Assembly: GCA_002452095.1 (NCBI GenBank)
Contig: DKEG01000046.1
Coordinates: 21,292-85,291 of the forward strand
Source: Bacteroidales bacterium UBA6828
Lineage (GTDB): Bacteria > Bacteroidota > Bacteroidia > Bacteroidales > Paludibacteraceae
DNA: 64,000 nt
Reading direction: 5' to 3'
Position numbers and translations under genes: made by a program. Positions 51,654 through 60,619 of the stretch are shown in pieces (position 1 is the first letter of the stretch; each line of letters starts with the position of its first letter). A model generated the notes under the pieces. It was not told the origin of the DNA. It was given only the letters and a program-made list of their open reading frames with translations, and made no database searches.

Positions 51654-53765
51654 ATGAATAAGTTACACTCTATATTGTTCTTACTTTTTGCAGGTCTTTC
51701 ACATACGTTTGCTGCAACTTATTATGCCGCTCCCGATGGAAGCGGGAACGGGAATACATATAATACGCCCTGTTCGCTGAGCAAGGGAATCAGCAACCTA
51801 AAGCAGACGGGAGATACGCTGTATCTGCTTGGGGGACAATATGACTTAGACAAAACCACTATCAGCAATAAGAACGGTAGTGCAGGACAATATATTGTTA
51901 TAGCGGGATACCCCGGAGAGCAAGCCATATTGGACTTTAGGACTACTGCCTACGGCACACGCGGACTGCAGATAGCAGAGACATGTACTTATCTGCATAT
52001 CAAAGATTTAACACTACGCTATTCGGGAAAAAACAACTTGTATAACGAGGGAAGCCATTGTCTATTTGAGAACTTAGACATCTATGGTTCTGCAGATACG
52101 GGCTGCCAGATGAAAAAAGGCGGAAACAACATCATCAAGAATGTGGATTCGCATGATAACTTCGACTACGAGTTGGACAAATCGGGGAACCTGACCCAAT
52201 GCGATTTCGGCGGCAATGCGGACGGATTTGCCGACAAACAATTTACGGGCAATGGTAACCATTATATAGGTTGCCGCAGTTGGAACAACTCGGACGACGG
52301 GTGGGATTTCTTTCAACGTGTTTCCAATTCGGAGACTATCATAGAAGGGTGCATCTGTTACAAGAATGGTCCTGCCTGGTATGATATGCGCAATCACCCG
52401 CGTTATGAGACAGACAAAGCGTGGTTTGACCAATTCAAGAGCGGCAAAACCGTTACCGATGCGGACGGCAACAAAGTGACGGTTACACTGGACAAGTATC
52501 CGAATATGGGTAACGGGAACGGGTTCAAGTTGGGCGGAGGCAGCACAAAGCATAATGTGCTTGTACACCACTGCCTGTCGGTGGCAAATACAGTAAAAGG
52601 GTTTGACCAGAACAGCGATGCAGGGGCGGTACGGCTGTACAACAACACGGCCTATATGAACAACTCGGATTATAGTTTTTACAATGCCAACGGCTGCAGA
52701 TTGGATATACAGAACTGTATCAGTTTCCAGTCGAAAAGCAAAAACACCTTTGACAGCGGGATTGTACAAGTGAGCAATAATAACTCATGGTCGAGCGGAT
52801 TCAGTGTGTCGGCAGCGGATTTTCTGTCGTTGGATACGGCGGAAATTACCACTCCAAGACTTGCAGACGGCAGTTTGGCAGAGGGGACATTGCTGCGCTT
52901 GGCAGAAGGTTCCGCACTCATTGATGCGGGCAACGATGTAGGATTAGACTATATGGGTGATGCGCCGGACATAGGTTGCTATGAGACCGCAGGTGCAGAA
53001 CCGCAGCCGGATAAGGGACATATGGTGGCATACATTACCACTCCCGGCAGCGCAGAAGACGATGCCATTCTCGGTCGTCTGCGCAGGAATGATTCACTCT
53101 CAATCAAGGTAGTGAATGCGGGTTCGGCTTCTACCGATTTTTCCAAATACGAACTGCTGATTATCAGTTCGAAGCCGAACAGCAGTGCCGGTGCATTTAC
53201 GGCACTAAAAGGATATGACAAACCGATGCTGGTACTGAAGCCGTTCCTATTCAAGAGCAATGTTTGGAATTGGGGTACGGCGGTAAATACACAGGATTTG
53301 TCGGTTGTTGTAAGCGACACGACACACGCCTTATTCCACAACATCAGTTTTGACAATACACAGACTATGCAACTCTTTGCGAGTTGCACAACCAATGCCG
53401 TAACGGCTATCAGCGGTTGGACGGGGAATACAACGGGGATTGTATCGTTAGGTGCGCCCGTTTCGCACCCCGACTACACCACTATTGCCGATATGCCTGC
53501 CGGTACGGTTCTTAACGGCACGCCACTCACGCAGCGAATGGTGATGATCGGTGTATCGGAATACAGCACCGCAGCCCTCACCGGAACAGGGCTGCAAGTG
53601 ATAGAGAATGCTGTCATTTACCTGCTTGGTCTTCCGCACTCGGGGGAGACTACCGATCTTGTGCATCCCGACATTACGCCACAGGCGAGAAAGATACTGA
53701 CTCCGCAGGGCGTGGTTATCGTGCGCGACGGAAAACGCTATACGATTTTGGGAAATTGTATGTAG
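51654..53765 (+). CDS. Secreted pectate lyase-like protein (PL9 family)
   Basis: A 703-residue exported right-handed beta-helix protein. The signal peptide ends near GLSHTFA. PL9 landmarks are present: calcium-site Asp190 in GNADGFADK and Asp214, Asp215, Asp218 in NSDDGWDFF, and the catalytic-base Lys292 in NGFKLGGG. Residues from about 455 form a second domain. The end (PQGVVIVRDGKRYTILG) resembles short C-terminal tails seen on secreted Bacteroidales proteins. The family cleaves polygalacturonate by beta-elimination; a self-made uronic-acid glycan is another possible substrate because the gene lies 14 nt after a glycan operon. Confidence 0.88.
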   Translation: MNKLHSILFLLFAGLSHTFAATYYAAPDGSGNGNTYNTPCSLSKGISNLKQTGDTLYLLGGQYDLDKTTISNKNGSAGQYIVIAGYPGEQAILDFRTTAYGTRGLQIAETCTYLHIKDLTLRYSGKNNLYNEGSHCLFENLDIYGSADTGCQMKKGGNNIIKNVDSHDNFDYELDKSGNLTQCDFGGNADGFADKQFTGNGNHYIGCRSWNNSDDGWDFFQRVSNSETIIEGCICYKNGPAWYDMRNHPRYETDKAWFDQFKSGKTVTDADGNKVTVTLDKYPNMGNGNGFKLGGGSTKHNVLVHHCLSVANTVKGFDQNSDAGAVRLYNNTAYMNNSDYSFYNANGCRLDIQNCISFQSKSKNTFDSGIVQVSNNNSWSSGFSVSAADFLSLDTAEITTPRLADGSLAEGTLLRLAEGSALIDAGNDVGLDYMGDAPDIGCYETAGAEPQPDKGHMVAYITTPGSAEDDAILGRLRRNDSLSIKVVNAGSASTDFSKYELLIISSKPNSSAGAFTALKGYDKPMLVLKPFLFKSNVWNWGTAVNTQDLSVVVSDTTHALFHNISFDNTQTMQLFASCTTNAVTAISGWTGNTTGIVSLGAPVSHPDYTTIADMPAGTVLNGTPLTQRMVMIGVSEYSTAALTGTGLQVIENAVIYLLGLPHSGETTDLVHPDITPQARKILTPQGVVIVRDGKRYTILGNCM

Positions 53766-53801
53766 GAATATACAATATATGCAATAAAAAACTGTATATG
53801 A

Positions 53802-53880
53802 TGCATAAAATGGAGGCTTATACCCCTCATAAAAGCCTATTCTTTCTACGTCCTTTCTACGTCTTTTCTACGTAATTGGT
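53802..53880. repeat. 11-bp array with conserved flanks (copy 2)
   Basis: TGCATAAAA, then CCTCATAAAAGCCTA, then TTCTTTCTACG (53840-53850), TCCTTTCTACG (53851-53861), TCTTTTCTACG (53862-53872), then TAATTGGTA. Flanks match the element at 10592-10693 while the 11-mers are different. Further inverted TGCATAA sequences follow to about 53925. Confidence 0.88.
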
Positions 53881-53938
53881 AGCATAGTGCAATACAAAAT
53901 GCATATAATGCATAATGCTGTATAATAATTATACAAAT

Positions 53939-55216
53939 ATGGACTTAGTAGAACTCTTACATCAGGAGGTAGTGCCTGCGATAGGTTGTACGGAACCGAT
54001 TGCGGTGGCACTCTGTGTGGCGAAAGCCACGGAGCAACTGCAGCACGAACCGACCGCTATCCGTGTGCGCTTGAGCAAGAACATCTACAAGAACGCATTG
54101 TCGGTGGGTATTCCCAACACAGGTATGACGGGGCTGCCGATTGCCATTGCTCTCGGGGCGACTATAGGGCATAGCGACAAGCAGTTGGAAGTGCTGTGCG
54201 ATGTGTGTCCCAAGGCAGTGAAATATGCCAAAGCCTATATGGAGCGCACCCCTATAGACATAGAGACAGACCCGCAGGCACCGGATATACTGTATATCCG
54301 TGCGGAAGTGTCGGACAGCACCCACACGGCACACGCCACCATACAAGGCAGTCATACCCATTTCTGCGAAGACGAAAAAACATCTGCCATTTCCGCGAAA
54401 AAGCAGGAGACTGCCCCTGCACTGACCTTGCGTCAGGTGTACGACTTTGCGATGGCGGTTGATTTAGTGCATGTGCGGTGGCTGTTGGACGGAGCGGAGA
54501 TGAATATCAACGCCGCCAAGACCTCGTTCAACGGAGACTACGGACACGGATTAGGCAAACTGCTACAGACCCAACGCAAGCGCAAATGTATGCCTGCGTG
54601 CCGCAACCTGCTGCCTGCGATATTCGGCAATACGCTGTTTACCAAGATATTGAGTTACACCAGCGGTGCTTGCGATGCACGTATGTCGGGGGCAATGGTG
54701 CCCGTGATGTCCAACTCGGGTTCGGGGAACCAAGGCATATCCTGCTCTGTGCCGGTTTACATTTATGCCAAAGAAAACGATTGCACCGAGGAACAGATGA
54801 TACGCGCCTTGACGCTTAGCAATCTGACGGTTATCTACATCAAACAGTCGCTCGGACGGTTGTCGGCCTTGTGCGGGTGTGTAGTGGCTGCCACGGGTTC
54901 AGCCGCAGGCATCACCTACCTGATGGGCGGCACCTACACCGAGATAACCTATGCCATCAAAAATATGATTGCGAATATATCGGGTATGATTTGTGATGGT
55001 GCCAAACCGGGGTGCGCACTGAAAGTTACCAGCGGCGTAAGTACGGCAATACTATCGGCTTCGCTGGCAATGCAACATTCATACGCCGATGCCACCGAAG
55101 GGATTGTAGAGGACGACATTGACCGTACTATCCGCAATCTGACCCGTATCGGTAGAGAGGGGATGACACAAACCGATGACCTGATATTGGATATTATGCT
55201 CCACAAGGGCAATTAA
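53939..55216 (+). CDS. L-cysteine desulfidase family protein (UPF0597/CyuA-like)
   Basis: About 425 residues, related to CyuA/YhaM cysteine desulfidases and to the alpha chain of iron-sulfur L-serine dehydratases. The N-terminus has VPAIGCTEPIAVALCVAKA. Candidate Fe-S cysteines also lie in YTSGACDARMSG and ICDGAKPGCALKVTSG, and the Gly-rich loop ATGSAAGITYLMGG is conserved. It would convert cysteine to pyruvate, ammonia and sulfide in the cytoplasm. The ATG at 53939 is preferred over an AT-rich extension to 53915. It stands alone behind the 11-bp element. Confidence 0.9.
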   Translation: MDLVELLHQEVVPAIGCTEPIAVALCVAKATEQLQHEPTAIRVRLSKNIYKNALSVGIPNTGMTGLPIAIALGATIGHSDKQLEVLCDVCPKAVKYAKAYMERTPIDIETDPQAPDILYIRAEVSDSTHTAHATIQGSHTHFCEDEKTSAISAKKQETAPALTLRQVYDFAMAVDLVHVRWLLDGAEMNINAAKTSFNGDYGHGLGKLLQTQRKRKCMPACRNLLPAIFGNTLFTKILSYTSGACDARMSGAMVPVMSNSGSGNQGISCSVPVYIYAKENDCTEEQMIRALTLSNLTVIYIKQSLGRLSALCGCVVAATGSAAGITYLMGGTYTEITYAIKNMIANISGMICDGAKPGCALKVTSGVSTAILSASLAMQHSYADATEGIVEDDIDRTIRNLTRIGREGMTQTDDLILDIMLHKGN

Positions 55217-55262
55217 CAAGTAATAATTAACAATTAACAATTAACATACATAGTATAATCTG

Positions 55263-57035
55263 ATGCGACGTTATTTAAGTTTGATTTTAGTGCTCTGTTT
55301 GGCGGTGTTTGCACAAGCAGAGAATGTAGTTTATCAAGAAGTTAACTACACCGTTGACCCTGATTTACTGACTGCGGAAGTAGTAGTTACCCCACAAGCA
55401 AGCGGAGAATTGTACATACCGGAAGAGATTACGGTAGGACAGGAGACCTATCGCGTTACCTCTATTGGCGACAAGGCTTTCAAGGGTTGTAAGAACCTAA
55501 CGGCTATCGTGTTGCCAAAGACCCTGGAACGTGTTTACCGTTCGGCATTTGACGGCACGGGCATTATGCTCGACAAAACAAATTGGACGGACGGGGCATT
55601 ATATATTGACAGTTGTCTGATTGCGACAGACAAGACCATAAAGGCAAAATTTATCATCCCCGAGGGTACACGATTGATTGCAGCCGGGGCTTTTCAGGGA
55701 AACAAGACACTCACCAGAGTGGAATTTCCCACTACGGTGCGACGCATTGACCACGAGACATTCCGCGATTGCAAGAACCTGACACGGGCAATCATTCCGC
55801 AGACTATCACCGAAATAGGAGAAGACGCCTTTACCAATTCGGGCATTTGGAACAACGAGAAGAAATGGAAAAAAGGTGGATTGTATATTGACGGCTGCTT
55901 GATTGCCGTGAACAACAATGTTCCTGCCAAGTTTGTATTCAAGAACAAAATTCCCACCCGGCTAATTGCCGCGGGGGCATTCGCCAACAGCAAGAAAATC
56001 AAGTCGGTAGTGATACCTGCGACTGTGTCGGCAATACCCAATGCTGCCTTTTACAAATGCGAGAATCTGACAGATGTTACGATTCCCGCGAGCGTAAAAC
56101 ACGTGGGCAACTTTGCTTTCTACGGGTGCAAACTGCTTCGCGAAGCCACCCTGCCGACAGCCGTTGAAACATTAGGAATGGGGGCTTTCTACGGGTGTGA
56201 AAACCTACGCAAACAGGTATTATCTGATAAATTGACCATCATCCCGCAAGGCTGTTTCTATCTCTGCCGCTCGATACAACGGCTGACTTTACCAGAGGGC
56301 TTGCGCAAAATAGACAACGGGGCATTTACGGGGTGCTCTTCTCTGGAGGATCTGAAATTTCCAGCCACCATCCAAGAAATAGGCGAAATGGCTTTTGCAG
56401 GCTGTGCCAAATTTGTGGAAGTTACAATTCCTGAACAGGTTATCAACTTGAATAAAGGTGTATTTACCAGTTGCACCCACCTGCGAAAAGTAGTGCTTTC
56501 AGAAGGGACATACGCCATTGGCGATGAGGCATTTAAGGGGTGTGTTACTTTGGAGCGCATTAACATTCCGAAATCCACATTCCGTATAGGGAAATCAGCT
56601 TTTCAGAATTGCCAGCAGTTGCGCGGGATTTACCTTGCGGATCATATTCACGTAATAGAAGACAGGGCTTTCCAAGAATGCAAGATGCTGGAAGAGATTG
56701 TGCTACCCAAATCACTGACAGTATTGAGCAAAGGGGTACTGGCGCAGTGCGTCAGTTTGCGCACAATCAAATTCAACGAGAGACTACGTGTGATAGAGGA
56801 CGAGGCATTTTATGAATGCCGTCAATTGAGAGAGATTACATTGCCAGACAGTGTGCAAACGATAGGAGAAGAGGCATTTATGAATTGTAAGAACCTGCGC
56901 AAGGTTGTATTGCCAGAGGGATTGAAAAAGATCGGTGCATCCGCTTTCAAAGACTGCGAGATCCTTATGGTACCTTACTATCCAACGACAGCGATTGTAG
57001 GGAAAAATGCTTTCAAAGGGTGCAAAAACAGATAA
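55263..57035 (+). CDS. Secreted leucine-rich repeat protein (BspA-like, LRR_5)
   Basis: A 590-residue exported protein. A signal peptide (residues 1-19, ending FAQA) and a short N-terminal region precede about 18-20 LRR_5/BspA repeats of roughly 23 residues with the rhythm IPxTVxxIGxxAFxxCxxL, for example RKIDNGAFTGCSSLEDLKFP. Repeats end at the C-terminus (IVGKNAFKGCKNR) with no T9SS sorting domain or lipobox. BspA-like proteins of Treponema, Tannerella and Trichomonas bind host matrix or other cells; adhesion is a family-based guess. Its stop overlaps the next start (TAATG). Confidence 0.93.
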   Translation: MRRYLSLILVLCLAVFAQAENVVYQEVNYTVDPDLLTAEVVVTPQASGELYIPEEITVGQETYRVTSIGDKAFKGCKNLTAIVLPKTLERVYRSAFDGTGIMLDKTNWTDGALYIDSCLIATDKTIKAKFIIPEGTRLIAAGAFQGNKTLTRVEFPTTVRRIDHETFRDCKNLTRAIIPQTITEIGEDAFTNSGIWNNEKKWKKGGLYIDGCLIAVNNNVPAKFVFKNKIPTRLIAAGAFANSKKIKSVVIPATVSAIPNAAFYKCENLTDVTIPASVKHVGNFAFYGCKLLREATLPTAVETLGMGAFYGCENLRKQVLSDKLTIIPQGCFYLCRSIQRLTLPEGLRKIDNGAFTGCSSLEDLKFPATIQEIGEMAFAGCAKFVEVTIPEQVINLNKGVFTSCTHLRKVVLSEGTYAIGDEAFKGCVTLERINIPKSTFRIGKSAFQNCQQLRGIYLADHIHVIEDRAFQECKMLEEIVLPKSLTVLSKGVLAQCVSLRTIKFNERLRVIEDEAFYECRQLREITLPDSVQTIGEEAFMNCKNLRKVVLPEGLKKIGASAFKDCEILMVPYYPTTAIVGKNAFKGCKNR

Positions 57036-58042
57036 TGCTACACATTTACACCCAATACTCCGACATTCCTCCGCAGGCGTGGGACACTTTGGCGGAGCGG
57101 TCTGCGTGGACTACGTGGTTCCAGACACGTGCGGCATACGATTTCTATAGCCGTATGCCGGAGGAGATGCAACCGTTTGTGTTCGGGGCGGAAGAAAACG
57201 GGATACTGGTCGGCATTGTAGCAGGCTACATCACCCGCGAACGGAATGCGGTCAAACAATTATTCACACGGCGGGCGATTATTCCCGGTGGGGCATTATT
57301 GGACGAACACATCAGCGACGAAGCATTATCGACTTTGCTTGCGGCAACTTGCTGGAAATTAGGACGCAAAAGCATATACATCGAACTACGTAATCTACAC
57401 GACTACTCTAGATGGAAAGCCGTGTTTGCCAAACAAGGGTTTAAGTATACGCCGCACTTGAATTTTCAAGTGGATTGCACAAATCCTGCCGCCATATTGG
57501 GGCGTATGAAAAGCAATCGCCGCAGGCAAATCCGAAAAGGACTTGCCCACGGCGCATACATTACAGAAGCGCAATCGGACAGCGATGTTACAGCGTTCTA
57601 TTCTATCTTGCGGAACCTATATAGGCACAAAATAAAGACACCATTGCCAAGTGCTGATTTCTTCCTGACTCTCTACCGGTTGGGTTATGCAAAGTTCCTA
57701 CTAATCAAATACCAAGACTGCATTATCGGCGGCATTGTATGTCCCATTCTGGAGAAACAAACCCTATACGAGTGGTATATCTGCGGTTTGGACAAGCAGT
57801 ACCGACGACAATATCCCTCTGTATTAGCGACTTATGCCGCTATTGAGTGTGCGGCTACGCATGGTATTTCCTCATTCGATTTTATGGGTGCAGGCACTCC
57901 GAGTACTCCCTATGGTGTACGCACTTTCAAGTCCCGCTTTGGCGGGGTAGAGGTAGAAAACGGGCGTTTCCTATATATCAGCAAGCCATGGCTGTACCGT
58001 TTTGGCAAGTTGGCTGTCAGATGGCTGCTGAAACGGGATTAA
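57035..58042 (+). CDS. FemAB/GNAT-type acyltransferase
   Basis: About 335 residues of the FemAB-like GNAT superfamily (two GNAT domains). The centre has MKSNRRRQIRKGLAHGAYIT, the basic block of peptidoglycan-bridge and related transferases, followed by LYEWYICGLDKQYRRQYPSV and SSFDFMGAGTPSTPYGVRTF, a region that ends such proteins. Bacterial members add amino acids from aminoacyl-tRNA to peptidoglycan precursors, or acylate exopolysaccharide; homologues in polysaccharide loci are frequent. The ATG at 57035 overlaps the LRR stop. A terminator follows 53 nt after its stop. Confidence 0.85.
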   Translation: MLHIYTQYSDIPPQAWDTLAERSAWTTWFQTRAAYDFYSRMPEEMQPFVFGAEENGILVGIVAGYITRERNAVKQLFTRRAIIPGGALLDEHISDEALSTLLAATCWKLGRKSIYIELRNLHDYSRWKAVFAKQGFKYTPHLNFQVDCTNPAAILGRMKSNRRRQIRKGLAHGAYITEAQSDSDVTAFYSILRNLYRHKIKTPLPSADFFLTLYRLGYAKFLLIKYQDCIIGGIVCPILEKQTLYEWYICGLDKQYRRQYPSVLATYAAIECAATHGISSFDFMGAGTPSTPYGVRTFKSRFGGVEVENGRFLYISKPWLYRFGKLAVRWLLKRD

Positions 58043-58095
58043 CATAAGTTTAATATAGCAAAAAGTTATAAAACAAAACTTACAAAACCTGTCTT

Positions 58096-58114
58096 GCGGC
58101 ACAACACGTGCCGC
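58096..58114 (+). terminator. Intrinsic terminator after the FemAB-like gene
   Basis: GCGGCAC and GTGCCGC form a perfect 7-bp GC-rich stem with a 5-nt loop, followed by GCTTTTTAT. It ends the plus-strand transcription that began in the second glycan operon. About 105 bp of AT-rich sequence follows before the convergent dehydrogenase gene. Confidence 0.85.
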
Positions 58115-58220
58115 GCTTTTTATACAAATACATGAAATACTAAACCAAATATATTCAGAAAATATACATTGCTGTTTTACAAATTAACAAATATACCACT
58201 TATATCGGTCTGACGCTAAA

Positions 58221-59600
58221 TTAGAACTCCGTTTGCTTGAAGTCCATAGTGCCGTCCTTGGTTTCTTGGGCGGTATGGTTGGTGTTGATGTCGCCCCATG
58301 AGAGACCCTCGTAATGCCCCGCATAATTGACCTCTTTCCATTGGCGCACCAAGTCCACAATGACCTTGTTGGGATAGCGTTGGAGCACATCGGCAAAGTC
58401 TTTCTCTTTGTTGGTTACGACGAGAACATCGCTGTTGGAGCAGACGGCATCCAAGTCGTCACTGACAAAGTGCTGCAAGTGCGGTATCTTCGCCATAATG
58501 AAGTCCTTGTTAGTACCTGTCAATTCGCTGACTTTCACATTCTTGTCATAGATGCGTATCTCAAAGCCTTTGCCGAGCAGGCTCTCCACCACGTCCACGA
58601 TAGGCGAGCAACGCAGGTCGTCGGTTCCAGCCTTGAAAGACAAACCGAGGATGCCTATCTTGCGATGCCCTTGCGCCATAATCAGTTGCACGGCATTGCG
58701 TTTCTGCGCCTCGTTGGAAGCGTGAATACTCTCTATAACCGGTACATCAATATAGAGGTCGTGTGCCAGAGTGCAGAGGGCTTTCATGTCCTTGGGCAGG
58801 CACGAACCGCCGTAAGCAAAGCCGGGTTTGAAATAATACGGACTGATATTCAGTTGCTTGTCCTTGCAAAATATCTCCATCACCTTGTGGCTGTCGATGT
58901 TCAGCCCTTTGCAGATATTGCCTACCTCGTTGCCAAAGACAATTTTCAGCGCATGGTAGGTATTGTTGACATATTTCATCATCTCCGCCACACGGATATC
59001 CGTAGAGACAAACTCGGCATCAATATCCTTGTAAATCTCACGGAACACCTGTTCGGCATACGGGTTGTCCGTGCCAACAAGCGTCAAAGGCGGGTTGAAA
59101 TAGTCTTTCACCGATGTGCCTTCGCGCAGGAACTCGGGGTTGCTGACAATGGTAAAGTCTTTGTTGCGCTCTTTGCCCGAGGCATCTGCAATGATTTCAC
59201 CCACTTTCTCATTGGTACCGGGCAGCACCGTGGAGCGGATAGCCACGATATGGAAGGTCGTCTTGTGGCGTAGGGCTTCGCCTATCTGCTTTGCCACCGT
59301 GTAGATGTAGTTCAGATTGAGGTGCCCCTCTTTGGAAGAGGGAGTGCCTACAACGATAAACGATACGTCGGTATTTTGCACAGCCTCATTGACATCGGTA
59401 GTAGCCGTCATACGCCCTGCATCATGCGTCTCCTGACAGAGTGCCGCAATGCCTTCCTCGATAATAGTAGGTTTGCCCTCTTGCATAAGACGCACCTTGT
59501 TCTCATTGACATCCACGCCGATGACATGATGCCCCAACTTAGCCAAACAGGCTGCGCCTACGCAGCCCACATACCCCAAACCGAAAATCGAAATCTCCAT
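58221..59600 (-). CDS. UDP-glucose/GDP-mannose dehydrogenase family enzyme
   Basis: A 459-residue nucleotide-sugar 6-dehydrogenase making a uronic acid with two NAD+. The N-terminal Rossmann motif is ISIFGLGYVGCVGAACLAKL, the middle has NPEFLREG, and the catalytic Cys lies in FAYGGSCLPKDMKAL. That FxxGGSCLPKD form and overall pattern resemble GDP-mannose dehydrogenase (AlgD) more than UDP-glucose dehydrogenase, but substrate specificity cannot be settled here. It is the last gene of the minus-strand cluster, 14 nt after the RhuM-Fic gene. Confidence 0.93.
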   Translation of the reverse strand: MEISIFGLGYVGCVGAACLAKLGHHVIGVDVNENKVRLMQEGKPTIIEEGIAALCQETHDAGRMTATTDVNEAVQNTDVSFIVVGTPSSKEGHLNLNYIYTVAKQIGEALRHKTTFHIVAIRSTVLPGTNEKVGEIIADASGKERNKDFTIVSNPEFLREGTSVKDYFNPPLTLVGTDNPYAEQVFREIYKDIDAEFVSTDIRVAEMMKYVNNTYHALKIVFGNEVGNICKGLNIDSHKVMEIFCKDKQLNISPYYFKPGFAYGGSCLPKDMKALCTLAHDLYIDVPVIESIHASNEAQKRNAVQLIMAQGHRKIGILGLSFKAGTDDLRCSPIVDVVESLLGKGFEIRIYDKNVKVSELTGTNKDFIMAKIPHLQHFVSDDLDAVCSNSDVLVVTNKEKDFADVLQRYPNKVIVDLVRQWKEVNYAGHYEGLSWGDINTNHTAQETKDGTMDFKQTEF

Positions 59601-59614
59601 AACTTATTACTTAT

Positions 59615-60619
59615 CTATTGATTATCTTGATTGATAAGGTTTACTACTACCTTGACCATAATATCTTTTTCTTCTGTACGGCTTTCAGCAATCATCAGCG
59701 TGAGAGCCACAAGGGTGTTATCACCTATTCGCTTATGCCCGTCAGCGGCGTACAACACTCCGTTATTGCTTAAGAACCAAAGAAATAGCATAGCGGCTAT
59801 TCGCTTATTGCCATCGCTGAAAGAGTGATTTTTAGTTACCAAATAAAGCAACATTGCCGCCTTTTCCTCTACAGAAGGATAGAGTTCTTCACCGCCAAAC
59901 GTTTGGTATATCTGCCCGATACTGGACTTGAATGATTCGTCTTTCTCATTGGCAAACAGAGCACTGCCTCCGAATTTCTCTTTGAGTGCCGTGATTGCCT
60001 CCATCGCATTCTCATACGTGGCATGGAAAGATTCTTTCTTGGTCGTCTTATCTATGATTAATTGCTGATAATCATAACTATCCAACGTATCAAGCGCATA
60101 GACATAATCACTAATTACATTGAACAATCCGGAATACTCGTCTCGTGTAGGCTTCTCTTGTAGCGATAAAGTTCGCGACATCAAGGCTACAACATCTTTG
60201 AGTTCCTGGTAGTGTTGGAGTTGGATATTCTGATTGATGGCGTAGCCTTTTAGGAGATAGTCTCTTAGTATCTTATTTGCCCATATACGAAATTGAGTGC
60301 CACGTATACTATGTACTCGATAGCCGACAGAAATAATCACATCTAAACTATATAAGGCTGTTTCATAAGAACGTTCCAGTCCTTGGGGCATATATGCAAA
60401 TTTTGCATACGTGCCCTTGCGCTGCAATTCACCCTCTTTATATATGTTCCTTATATGACGGGCAATAACAGACTGATCTCTTTCAAATAATTCCGCCATC
60501 TGCTGTTGCGTCAACCATACGGTCTCATGCTCCAACTTAACTTCAAGTTGGATACTATTATCCTCTGCTTTATATAAAATGACAGCAGACTCTCCTTGCT
60601 TTATTTCTTTATTTTCCAT
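59615..60619 (-). CDS. RhuM family protein with C-terminal Fic/Doc domain
   Basis: A 334-residue protein. The first 200 residues match the RhuM (virulence-associated) family, with LEHETVWLTQQQMAELFERD as a helix-turn-helix-like start and SVGYRVHSIRGTQFRIWANK. The C-terminal part is a Fic/Doc domain with the active-site loop HSFSDGNKRIAA (His at about residue 265), complete for AMP- or phosphotransfer. Family members are suspected toxins or regulators. No separate antitoxin is visible beside it. It overlaps the DUF354 gene by 11 nt, within an otherwise biosynthetic operon. Confidence 0.9.
   Translation of the reverse strand: MENKEIKQGESAVILYKAEDNSIQLEVKLEHETVWLTQQQMAELFERDQSVIARHIRNIYKEGELQRKGTYAKFAYMPQGLERSYETALYSLDVIISVGYRVHSIRGTQFRIWANKILRDYLLKGYAINQNIQLQHYQELKDVVALMSRTLSLQEKPTRDEYSGLFNVISDYVYALDTLDSYDYQQLIIDKTTKKESFHATYENAMEAITALKEKFGGSALFANEKDESFKSSIGQIYQTFGGEELYPSVEEKAAMLLYLVTKNHSFSDGNKRIAAMLFLWFLSNNGVLYAADGHKRIGDNTLVALTLMIAESRTEEKDIMVKVVVNLINQDNQ

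Noticed and set aside
58314..59273. Plus-strand frame of 319 residues
   Set aside because: Antisense to the nucleotide-sugar dehydrogenase.
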